Below, piece by piece: positions 35,458 through 42,482 of a stretch of 64,000 bases of DNA. The translations under genes and the position numbers were made by a program. Under the pieces are notes generated by a model that saw only the letters and a list, made by a program, of their open reading frames with translations, searched no databases and had not been told where the DNA came from. Position 1 is the stretch's first letter; every line of letters begins with the position of its first letter. The DNA comes from Pedobacter sp. WC2423 (GTDB lineage: Bacteria > Bacteroidota > Bacteroidia > Sphingobacteriales > Sphingobacteriaceae), in the NCBI RefSeq assembly GCF_040822065.1, contig NZ_CP162005.1, forward strand, positions 5,704,001 to 5,768,000, given 5' to 3'.

Positions 35458-36522
35458 TTATTGGATAATTTTAACTGGAGACTGATCTGCCAGCTTTTGG
35501 TAACCGGAAGTAATCAGCTGTTCATTACCACTTAAACCGCCGGTGATCGCCAAACCGTTATTATAGAGTGCCCCGGTTTGAACCTGTTTCCGTTGCGCCT
35601 TGTGTTGTGGGTTAACGGTATATACATAACTACGGCCATGTTCATCCACTTGTACGGCCTGGGCAGGGATGACCAGTTGCTGTTCAGCTGCTTTAGCGGA
35701 TAATGATTTGGATTTCGAAGTACTGAATACGACCTTGCAAAGCATACCTGGCTTTAGCGCCTGACCGGGATTGGCTAATTTTACTTTAACTGTATAGTTG
35801 GCACTGTTGTTAAGTGCCAGTACACCCACTTCAGTAATACGCCCTTCTATAGGTGTGTTCGCCAGAGCGTCGATAGTGACGGAAGCAGGATCACCTGGCT
35901 GATAACGATTAATTTCATTCTCAGGAACAGCTACTAAAACATTGACTGAACGGGTATCCAGTAACTGCAGCACAGGTACTCCTGGACTGGCTGTTGCCCC
36001 GGCTTCTGTTTTTTTGTCGCTGGCATATCCGTTCTGAGGTGCATATAACCTGGTGTGGGCAATATTTTGATAAGTCGCCCGTGCAGCAGATGCCGCCTGG
36101 TCAAGATTTGATTTGGCCTCCAGCATTTTAATTTCTGCTATGCTGCCTTTCTGAAATACAGAAAGAATACGTTTGTAGTTTTCTTCAGCCAGTTTAACCT
36201 GAGCTAATTGTGCGTTATATTGATTACGGTAAGTTGTTTCATCTACGGTGGCTACTAACTGACCTTGTTTTACATAATCCCCGGCTTTTACCGGAAATGA
36301 ATTAATGGTACCGGAAACCTGAAAACTTAAATCGATCATTTTGTCGGCTTGCAAAGTTCCGCTATAAATAATCTGATCGGAAGATCCTCCCTGTTGCCTG
36401 CTTAAATTAATCGTTTTAACATTAATCGTGTCAGGTATTTTGCTGGACTCTTTATGCCCGGAACATCCGGTGAAAAGTAGCGTTGCTCCAGCTGCTGTAA
36501 GAATTGATAATATAGGTCTCAT
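35458..36522 (-). CDS. RND efflux periplasmic adaptor lipoprotein
   Basis: 354 residues with a lipobox ending at Cys20 ('LLFTGC'). The membrane-fusion-protein order is clear: barrel-sandwich half motif 'GTINSFPVKAGDYVKQGQLV', a helical hairpin (about 85-130), 'LYAPQNGYASDKKTEAGATA', and the beta-barrel/membrane-proximal part 'EGRITEVGVLALNNSANYTV'. It links the pump to the outer-membrane channel. First of the three pump genes; a TetR gene is 54 bases upstream on the same strand. Confidence 0.93.
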   Translation of the reverse strand: MRPILSILTAAGATLLFTGCSGHKESSKIPDTINVKTINLSRQQGGSSDQIIYSGTLQADKMIDLSFQVSGTINSFPVKAGDYVKQGQLVATVDETTYRNQYNAQLAQVKLAEENYKRILSVFQKGSIAEIKMLEAKSNLDQAASAARATYQNIAHTRLYAPQNGYASDKKTEAGATASPGVPVLQLLDTRSVNVLVAVPENEINRYQPGDPASVTIDALANTPIEGRITEVGVLALNNSANYTVKVKLANPGQALKPGMLCKVVFSTSKSKSLSAKAAEQQLVIPAQAVQVDEHGRSYVYTVNPQHKAQRKQVQTGALYNNGLAITGGLSGNEQLITSGYQKLADQSPVKIIQ

Positions 36523-36576
36523 ATTTTAATCATTTGAACACTTTGTATACTTTTGTCTATTTTTAATCAAAAAAAA

Positions 36577-37167
36577 TTATTTCAGTCCCTTGCAAAAAAT
36601 CTGTGAAATCCAGGACAGTTTAGCTTCCATATCGGGAAACCGGTTGAACAAGATAATTTCCTGCTCAAAGCTTTTGAACGCAGTTACAATTGTTTCGGCA
36701 AGAAAACGGCTATCAGCCTCATTGAGTTCGGCAATTTCTTCCTTCTCAATTGCCCACCTGATCATTTTATAGATTACACTGCCTTCTTCCTCCAACAAAA
36801 CCCTGGTTTTAGCGGCGGCAAGCTCTGGTTGTTGTTTTAAATCTTCTAACACCAAATGATATTTTTTGGTAAGAGATTTAATCTCCTGTAATTTTTTAGT
36901 GTAAAATTTTTCCAAATTGGTAGACATTGACGCATTTGGATCAATTACCGCCAGGCAGGTATCAAATATCTGCAGGCATAGTTTTTCTACTACCGCATCA
37001 AAAACTTCTGTTTTATTACCGAAATAATAATACAAAGTGGTGCGTCCTTTTTTACCAGCTTTCGAAATATCCTGCATAGAGACCCGGGTAAAGCCATAGC
37101 TTTCAAAAACACCGATGGCGGCATTGATAATTTCTTCCTTGATCTGTTCTTCTTTAGTTAACTTCAT
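36577..37167 (-). CDS. TetR-family repressor of the RND operon
   Basis: 196 residues from ATG 37167; an earlier TTG at 37176 falls inside the promoter -7 box and is rejected. Helix-turn-helix: 'EIINAAIGVFESYGFTRVSM', 'ISKAGKKGRTTLYYYFGNKT'. It is the first gene of the pump operon and so probably its repressor and sensor of a pumped compound. A TTGGCCAA palindrome overlaps its -33 region. Confidence 0.92.
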   Translation of the reverse strand: MKLTKEEQIKEEIINAAIGVFESYGFTRVSMQDISKAGKKGRTTLYYYFGNKTEVFDAVVEKLCLQIFDTCLAVIDPNASMSTNLEKFYTKKLQEIKSLTKKYHLVLEDLKQQPELAAAKTRVLLEEEGSVIYKMIRWAIEKEEIAELNEADSRFLAETIVTAFKSFEQEIILFNRFPDMEAKLSWISQIFCKGLK

Positions 37168-37173
37168 TTTGGA

Positions 37174-37204
37174 CAAAAGTACGAAATATGTTCAATTGGC
37201 CAAA
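37174..37204 (-). promoter_or_regulatory. consensus Bacteroidota promoter of the TetR-RND operon
   Basis: On the minus strand, TTTG (37204-37201), 19 bases, then TACTTTTG (37181-37174): an exact match to TTTG-N19-TAnnTTTG. The -7 box ends 6 bases before ATG 37167, implying a leaderless or nearly leaderless message. The palindrome TTGGCCAA (37196-37203) overlaps the -33 box and could be the TetR operator. Confidence 0.75.
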
Positions 37205-37219
37205 TAAAATATAAATATT

Positions 37220-37288
37220 CTGGAGATTGCATCTTACCTGGGTGTAGCCCGTGAAACGCTAAGCCGGATCCGGGGCCGGAATGAATAA
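37220..37288 (+). pseudogene. C-terminal remnant of a Crp/Fnr regulator
   Basis: The plus frame from 37220 reads 'LEIASYLGVARETLSRIRGR' then NE and TAA at 37286-37288. This is the short Bacteroidota Crp/Fnr recognition helix and tail; compare 'HMVASYLGISRETLSRLRKE' at the end of the regulator at 14010-14618. Nothing of the sensor domain remains upstream, where the TetR promoter begins. So a Crp/Fnr gene was deleted except for its last 22 codons. Confidence 0.72.
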
Positions 37289-37300
37289 CCTATAACCGAT

Positions 37301-37316
37301 TGTGATTTCGGTCACA
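37301..37316 (+). promoter_or_regulatory. perfect Crp-type palindrome upstream of the MFS gene
   Basis: TGTGATTTCGGTCACA: perfect TGTGA-N6-TCACA, 34 bases before the MFS start codon and 12 bases after a Crp/Fnr gene remnant. The arrangement suggests that the lost regulator controlled this transporter. Confidence 0.6.
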
Positions 37317-37350
37317 GGTACTTCCTAACTATTTCCCGGAACTTTGCTGT

Positions 37351-38544
37351 ATGAAAATTCAGACGGCCAAAAAACCTTCAGCATTCCTTACAAATACTTT
37401 TAGTGCATTCCGAAGCCATAATTTCCGTTTATATTTTGCAGGCAGGTTAGTTTCACAGATAGGAACCTGGATGCAACGAACTTCGGTAAGCTGGCTAATT
37501 TTTACGATGACCCATTCCAGCCTGATGCTGGGCGTCTCGGCTTTTGCCTCGCAATTCCCATCTTTCTTTTTTTCTTTGTTCGGAGGGGTGCTTTCCGATA
37601 GGTACAGCAAGAAGAGGATTTTACTGATCACGCAGACAGCCTCTATGGTACAGGCAGTTTTATTGGTGTTTTTAGTCCTTAACAAGCAATATAACGTATG
37701 GGGGATTCTTATCTTGAGCTCGTTATTGGGCATTATCAATGCCTTTGATTCGCCCGCCAGGCAATCCATGATCAATGATATTATTGATTCGAAAGATGAT
37801 CTTCCAAATGCATTAGCACTCAGCTCCTCTATTAATGATTTTTCAAGGCTTATCGGGCCGGCTATAGCAGGCTTAGTGTTGTTGAAATTTGGAGCCAGTT
37901 TTTGTTTCCTGTTAAATGCTATAAGTTTCGCTGCTGTGCTGCTCTCCATAATAATGATCAGGTGGCCGGCTTACCTTCCTGCAACTGCAAAAAAGAAAAT
38001 GAGTGCTGATCTGCTGGAAGGTTTTCGCTATCTGCGAAAGACTCCTGACATCAGCTTGTCTATATTAATGCTTGCGCTTGTGAGTTTGCTGGTATTACCT
38101 TATAATACTTTGCTGCCCATATTTGCCAAAGTGGTTTACAAAGGAGATGCTGCAACGTTTGGCTATTTAAACAGCTTCATTGGTTTAGGGGCTATTACCG
38201 GGCTGATGTTCCTTGCCTCATTAAAGCCGGGAACCAACCTTAAAAAGGTCCTGCTTTTTAATACAGTTGTCATGGGTATCTGCATGATACTTTTTTCTTT
38301 GTCGAATAGTTTTATACTGGCCATACTCTTCGCGACTATTGGCTCGTTTGGTATGACTTCCCAGACGACAATCAGCAATACCATAGTCCAGGGACAAGCC
38401 AGTAGTGAAATGCGGGGAAGGGTGGTTAGCATTTTTCTGATGGCCTACTTCGGGATGCTGCCGTTAGGGAGTATGCTGGTTGGCGTAATTGCACAAAAGA
38501 TCGGCGCGCAACATACCGTTTTTTACCAGGTGTCCTCGCATTAG
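37351..38544 (+). CDS. MFS exporter, frameshifted near the C-terminus
   Basis: 397 residues of a major-facilitator transporter of the EntS/MFS_3 type: 'NFRLYFAGRLVSQIGTWMQR', 'FGGVLSDRYSKKRIL' (the loop 2-3 motif), 'NAFDSPARQSMINDI' and about eleven membrane helices. After 'HTVFYQ' the frame ends in an unrelated 'VSSH' and TAG. Reading one frame over from 38529 gives 'GVLALVIVAGFFKYLTKKDK', the expected last helix and tail, ending at TAA 38613-38615. One extra G at about 38530 would restore it. So either a recent 1-base deletion or a sequence error; the protein lacks its last helix as written. Substrate unknown. Confidence 0.85.
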   Translation: MKIQTAKKPSAFLTNTFSAFRSHNFRLYFAGRLVSQIGTWMQRTSVSWLIFTMTHSSLMLGVSAFASQFPSFFFSLFGGVLSDRYSKKRILLITQTASMVQAVLLVFLVLNKQYNVWGILILSSLLGIINAFDSPARQSMINDIIDSKDDLPNALALSSSINDFSRLIGPAIAGLVLLKFGASFCFLLNAISFAAVLLSIIMIRWPAYLPATAKKKMSADLLEGFRYLRKTPDISLSILMLALVSLLVLPYNTLLPIFAKVVYKGDAATFGYLNSFIGLGAITGLMFLASLKPGTNLKKVLLFNTVVMGICMILFSLSNSFILAILFATIGSFGMTSQTTISNTIVQGQASSEMRGRVVSIFLMAYFGMLPLGSMLVGVIAQKIGAQHTVFYQVSSH

Positions 38545-38627
38545 TTATAGTTGCAGGCTTTTTTAAATATCTTACAAAAAAGGACAAGATGTATCACCAA
38601 TCGATAAGCAAATAATAAACAAAGTAT

Positions 38628-39176
38628 ATGAAACAAGAAAAACAAAACACCGCACTTTTAGTAATGGATATGCAAGCTGGCATCCTTAGCTCTTATCCGG
38701 ATGCAGCCCAGCTTACTTCCAATGTGGCTAAAGCCATTGCATCAGCCCGGAAAAATAATATCAAGGTAATTTATGTGGTCGTAGGATTCCGGCCAGGTGC
38801 ACCTGAAAGAAAAGCCAGTAAAGATGGCAGTAACCCGTTTGCCCAAATAGATATGGAGGCCTTTATGAAAATTGACCCGGCTTTGAAACTGCTTCCTGAT
38901 GATTTAATTGTTACCAAGCGAAGATTTAGTGCATTTACGGGAAGCGATCTGGAAGTTATATTGAGGTCACAGGACATAAAGCATCTGGTGCTCACCGGTT
39001 ACGCTACGAGCGGCGTATTGCTTTCTACGTATTGTGAAGCTGCAGATAAAGATTATCAGCTAACTATCTTATCAGACTGCTGTGGTAATGCAGACGAAGA
39101 GGTGCAAGAAGTACTCATCAACAAAGTTTTTCCGCGTATGGCAACGCTAGCTTCTGTGGCCACCTGGAGTATCTAG
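38628..39176 (+). CDS. isochorismatase-fold hydrolase lacking the usual Cys
   Basis: 182 residues. Family blocks: 'ALLVMDMQAGIL' with catalytic Asp14, 'LIVTKRRFSAFTGSDLEVIL' with Lys97, and 'HLVLTGYATSGVLLST' where the nucleophilic Cys of cysteine hydrolases is normally in place of Val130. Isochorismatases proper also lack the Cys, so hydrolysis of a vinyl ether, or loss of activity, are both possible. It begins 12 bases after the repaired end of the MFS frame and probably belongs to the same transcript. Its stop codon touches the stop codon of the convergent gene with no gap. Confidence 0.88.
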   Translation: MKQEKQNTALLVMDMQAGILSSYPDAAQLTSNVAKAIASARKNNIKVIYVVVGFRPGAPERKASKDGSNPFAQIDMEAFMKIDPALKLLPDDLIVTKRRFSAFTGSDLEVILRSQDIKHLVLTGYATSGVLLSTYCEAADKDYQLTILSDCCGNADEEVQEVLINKVFPRMATLASVATWSI

Positions 39177-39611
39177 TCAAAAGCAATTAATCATTTGTGC
39201 ATAATAAGCTGTTTGTTCAAGATTTTTACAAAACTCTAATACCCGGAAATGATGACTGCCCAATGTGGTATATTCACTTTCAGGCGCCCCAACGGTAAAA
39301 CTAGGTACGAACGTTTTATCTTTTAATTTGTCGCCTTTTGAGCCATAAGCGAACTGGTATTCAAATACGGTGTCAAACCAAAGTTTCAATATGGCTGGCA
39401 TATTATACCAATAAATTGGATATTGAAAAATAATTGTCTGATGTCTTAAAAGAGCATCTTGCTCTGCTTTCACATCAATTTTGTAATCAGGGTATAGGTT
39501 GCAAATATTCCTTATTTCGGTATTTAAGTTGCTGTTTTGAAGCGCTTCAATAATAGCTTTGTTCGCCACACTCTTACCGAAATCCGGGTGTGCCAATATG
39601 ATTAATGCCAT
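39177..39611 (-). CDS. NAD(P)H-dependent oxidoreductase (flavodoxin-like), C-terminally truncated
   Basis: 144 residues of the KefF/MdaB/NQO-like flavodoxin-fold family: 'ALIILAHPDFGKSVANKAII', 'IIFQYPIYWYNMPAILKLWF' with the FMN/FAD-binding loop, and 'SFTVGAPESEYTTLG'. Members are usually 175-195 residues. Here homology continues to 'LEQTAYYAQM' and then ends in 'INCF' and a stop that abuts the convergent isochorismatase stop with zero spacing, so about 35-45 residues look deleted. The flavin-site part is intact, so some activity is possible. It is divergent from an HxlR gene; facing promoters and repeats lie between them. Confidence 0.85.
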   Translation of the reverse strand: MALIILAHPDFGKSVANKAIIEALQNSNLNTEIRNICNLYPDYKIDVKAEQDALLRHQTIIFQYPIYWYNMPAILKLWFDTVFEYQFAYGSKGDKLKDKTFVPSFTVGAPESEYTTLGSHHFRVLEFCKNLEQTAYYAQMINCF

Positions 39612-39630
39612 ACTATAATAATTTTAGTTG

Positions 39631-39680
39631 CAAAACTATAGATAGTGAGCTAAGTTTGCAATAACTATCAAAACAGATAG
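39631..39680. promoter_or_regulatory. divergent promoters and CTAT/ATAG operator between oxidoreductase and HxlR
   Basis: Minus strand: TAGTTTTG (39638-39631) for the oxidoreductase. Plus strand: TAAGTTTG (39651-39658) for the HxlR gene. Both fit TAnnTTTG. Inverted repeats CTAT-AG-ATAG (39636-39645) and CTATC-N6-GATAG (39665-39680) sit on the two promoters, so one regulator could cover both. Confidence 0.6.
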
Positions 39681-39687
39681 GTTAAAA

Positions 39688-40083
39688 ATGTATCCAATGA
39701 AAACTGAATGTCTTGGCAATTATATAAAACTCAAGGGTAAGATATACCCATGCACAGTAAGTCTTACGATGGATTTGATTGGCGGGAAATGGAAAGCAGT
39801 TATTCTTTACCACTTGAAAGACGATGAAAAAAGATATAACGAACTCCGCAAGGAGATGCCTGCAATTACCGAAATGACTTTGAGTTTACAACTAAAGCAA
39901 CTAGAGCAAGATAGCTTGGTGTCACGGAAAGTTTATGGTGAAAAACCTCCTATAAAAGTTGTGTATAGTCTCACAGATTTTGGTAAAACGTTATTACCTG
40001 TTTTGGAGGCAATTACAAATTGGGGAAATCATACTGCAGAACAGGAAGGAGAAATCCTGAATGGGCTTACAAAAATGAGATAG
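39688..40083 (+). CDS. HxlR-family winged-helix regulator
   Basis: 131 residues (the ATG three codons in is an alternative). Signature: 'LTMDLIGGKWKAVILYHLKD', 'RYNELRKEMPAITEMTL', 'LEQDSLVSRKVYGEKPP' and 'YSLTDFGKTLLPVL'. Cys22 sits just before the first helix, where thiol-sensing members of the family (YodB, HypR) have their sensor Cys; Cys8 is a second one. With a flavodoxin-fold quinone-reductase-like gene divergent from it, it is probably a repressor relieved by quinones or other electrophiles. Confidence 0.93.
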   Translation: MYPMKTECLGNYIKLKGKIYPCTVSLTMDLIGGKWKAVILYHLKDDEKRYNELRKEMPAITEMTLSLQLKQLEQDSLVSRKVYGEKPPIKVVYSLTDFGKTLLPVLEAITNWGNHTAEQEGEILNGLTKMR

Positions 40084-40169
40084 TCTGATCGTTGCTTATC
40101 ATTATTCCCTCGTTTTTTGATAGTTAAACCCTTCTATAATCCACATGGCTAATAGGGCAAATGATAAGA

Positions 40170-41216
40170 TTACAATCCTTTAATTTCTTCCAGCTCAGGT
40201 TCCAGTTCCAAGTATCTTTCCAATAAAGTGACCTGATTTTTAGCCCGTTCCAGATTATGGCCTTCATACTTCTCCCCATAATAAATATCATTTTGAAGGT
40301 AATCTGTCAGGAAGCGGATAGCCTGCATATAGATCAAAAACTTTCCGGCATAAGTGAAATAGCTTTTCTCTGTTGCAGTTAATACATCGCCCATCTCTTC
40401 CATATACCCATCATATATGGCTTTAAAGAAATCTTTCCTGACATTGATTTTAGTCAGATCTGTTTCTTCTTCATTCGCAGAAGATAAATAAGTTCTCATC
40501 ATATCACCCACATCACTTATGAAGTAGCCCGGCATTACCGTATCCAGATCGATGACGCAAATCCCTTTATTTTCCTGGTCAAAAAGAACATTATTAATTT
40601 TGGTATCATGATGAATCACCCGCTGCGGGATCTCTTTGTCATCTACTATCTTTTTATAAGTAGTCACAATATCCGCATGTTTCTTGAGGAAAGAAATTAA
40701 GTCTTCAGACTTTTCTTTCCGCTGACCAGAAGCCTGTGTTACTGCAGCAGTAAACTGATCGAAACGTAAGGTCAGGTTATGGAAATCAGGCAGGGTAATG
40801 TGCAATTTTTTGACGTCAAAATCATTCAGTAACCTGGAGAACCTTCCGAATTGCTTTGCGCCTTCATAAGCTTCTTCTTTTTTATTCAATACATTCAGCG
40901 AATGAGAATTCTCTACAAAAGGAAATAACCTGAAATATCCTTCTGGTGTTTCCATTAACGAATCACCGGATAACCCGGGAAGTGCAGAAACAAAAAGATA
41001 TTCAGGATGTGTTTTACTTAAATAAGACTTCAGTGCAACTATATTCCGGTCTATATCGTGAGGCTTTTTAAAGACAGATTGATTAACCTGCTGTAATATA
41101 TATCCGTTGGTTGGTGTGGTTATTTTCCAGGTACGATTGATCAGGCCATCTCCAAATAATTGTACGTTATTTCCAGCAGTCTCCATTCCGTACAACGGTA
41201 AAATTTGATCAAGCAT
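40170..41216 (-). CDS. APH-fold sugar kinase of the N-acetylhexosamine 1-kinase (NahK) type
   Basis: 348 residues of the aminoglycoside-phosphotransferase/choline-kinase fold. Nucleotide loop region 'VQLFGDGLINRTWKI'; Brenner motif 'VIHHDTKINNVLFD' with catalytic Asp204 and Asn209; metal motif 'VIDLDTVMPG' with Asp223 and Asp225. This group includes NahK, which phosphorylates GalNAc or GlcNAc on the anomeric oxygen. The locus supports that: a GH109 alpha-GalNAc-releasing enzyme and a SusC/D pair share an operator with it. It lies 82 bases downstream of lacI with its own promoter and operator (41248-41291). Specificity is inferred from context. Confidence 0.82.
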   Translation of the reverse strand: MLDQILPLYGMETAGNNVQLFGDGLINRTWKITTPTNGYILQQVNQSVFKKPHDIDRNIVALKSYLSKTHPEYLFVSALPGLSGDSLMETPEGYFRLFPFVENSHSLNVLNKKEEAYEGAKQFGRFSRLLNDFDVKKLHITLPDFHNLTLRFDQFTAAVTQASGQRKEKSEDLISFLKKHADIVTTYKKIVDDKEIPQRVIHHDTKINNVLFDQENKGICVIDLDTVMPGYFISDVGDMMRTYLSSANEEETDLTKINVRKDFFKAIYDGYMEEMGDVLTATEKSYFTYAGKFLIYMQAIRFLTDYLQNDIYYGEKYEGHNLERAKNQVTLLERYLELEPELEEIKGL

Positions 41217-41247
41217 AAATTAAGCGGGTTTATTTTTTTAGTAAACT

Positions 41248-41291
41248 CAAACTTAATCAATTTCGCTATCAGATCGTTGTGCAAACGTTTG
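41248..41291 (-). promoter_or_regulatory. promoter and LacI-type operator of the kinase gene
   Basis: TAAGTTTG on the minus strand (41255-41248) fits TAnnTTTG. Upstream of it, in the -33 region or just beyond, is CAAACGTTTG (41282-41291), one of three copies in this locus. The palindrome has the central CG typical of LacI/PurR-family sites. A TTTG inside the operator is 26 bases from the -7 box, farther than the usual 19. Confidence 0.75.
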
Positions 41292-41298
41292 TGTAAAC

Positions 41299-42345
41299 TT
41301 ATTTATCCTTGCCAATGATCAGCTCTGACTCTACAACTACTTTATAGTAAGCAGGTTCTGTATCAGAATCACTTTTTGGTTTGTTAATCAGATCCAGTAA
41401 AATGTCGGCGGCTTTTTTTCCCTGTTTATAAGGAAACTGCTCTACAGAAGCAATCGGAGTGAAGTCCATATAATTGATCAGTGGCAGATTTGCATAACTT
41501 ACAAAGTCGATCTCTTTATTGATCTGTATGTTTAAAGAACGTGCATAGCGGATCGCGAATAAAGCTACATAATCATTGAAAGTCACAATTGCTGTCGGCT
41601 TGCGTTTATGATTCAGGAAGTTATCCATAGACTCAATCGTTCCTGCCTCTGTCAAATCGCAACTGACCATTAAAGAAGGATCAAATTTTAACCGGTGAGA
41701 AGTCATTGCCTTGATATACCCATTTTTTCTTTCTGTGCTGGCTACCAGGTTAGTAGGGCCGTTAATCATACCGATTGTACGGTGACCTTTCTTCAATAAA
41801 AAGTTCACGGCTTCAAAAGTACCAGATTCCAGGTTAGAGGCTACAAAATGTATATTCTTTACCGGAGGGATGCGGTCGAAAAATACGATGGGAATATTTG
41901 ATTTTTTAAAAGCCTCAAAATGTTCGTAGGTATTGGTCGTTTTAGAAACTGAAATCAGCAGGCCGTCAACGCGCTGCATCTTCATCTTTTCGATCAGGAG
42001 TTTCTCTCTGTCTGCATCGTCATGTGACTGAGCGAGCAGCACAGTATAATTTCTTTGATAAGCGATATCTTCAATTCCACTGATTGCTGCAGAGAAAAAG
42101 GATTCAGCCAGTTCTGGTAAAATAACGCCTATCGTATTTGATTTACCCTGTAAAAATTGAATAGCTCTCTGATTAGGCTCATAATTAAGTTCTTTGGCCA
42201 TTTTTTTTACCCGCATTTTAGTGATTAAGCCTATGCTGGAATGGTCATTTAAAGCTCTGGACACGGTTGAAACCGAAATGCCAAGAAGCTTTGCAATCTC
42301 TTTTATGGTGGTTGGTTTATCTGACATTTGTTCCAAATGTTGCAA
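41299..42345 (-). CDS. LacI-family regulator of the GalNAc locus
   Basis: 348 residues (a second start at 42327, 'MSDKPTTIKE', fits the family better). The N-terminal helix-turn-helix and hinge are classical: 'TTIKEIAKLLGISVSTVSRA', 'LNDHSSIGLITKMRVKKMA'. A periplasmic-binding-protein-like sensor domain follows ('IGVILPELAESFFSAAISGI', 'DGLLISVSKTT', 'IVFFDRIPP'). It is likely the protein that reads CAAACGTTTG, present upstream of the kinase, susC and the 47580 operon. An ACATTTG-TTC-CAAATGT inverted repeat overlaps its own start (42324-42340), possibly for autoregulation. Ligand probably GalNAc or its phosphate (inferred). Confidence 0.92.
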   Translation of the reverse strand: MQHLEQMSDKPTTIKEIAKLLGISVSTVSRALNDHSSIGLITKMRVKKMAKELNYEPNQRAIQFLQGKSNTIGVILPELAESFFSAAISGIEDIAYQRNYTVLLAQSHDDADREKLLIEKMKMQRVDGLLISVSKTTNTYEHFEAFKKSNIPIVFFDRIPPVKNIHFVASNLESGTFEAVNFLLKKGHRTIGMINGPTNLVASTERKNGYIKAMTSHRLKFDPSLMVSCDLTEAGTIESMDNFLNHKRKPTAIVTFNDYVALFAIRYARSLNIQINKEIDFVSYANLPLINYMDFTPIASVEQFPYKQGKKAADILLDLINKPKSDSDTEPAYYKVVVESELIIGKDK

Positions 42346-42376
42346 TTATCTTTTAATATAAGTAATTAAAATGATT

Positions 42377-42409
42377 AAATAAAAAGCCCTGGCCATTATT
42401 GCCAGGGCT
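42377..42409 (-). terminator. terminator of the susC-susD operon
   Basis: On the minus strand AGCCCTGGC (42409-42401), 7-base loop, GCCAGGGCT (42393-42385), then TTTTATTT. It stands between the susD stop and lacI, so the regulator is transcribed separately. Confidence 0.8.
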
Positions 42410-42482
42410 GATTGCTGAATATCAAATGATAAATTATTCAGGACCCGCTTAAGGCAGTTTACTGAATTTTGCTGGGTTGAGG

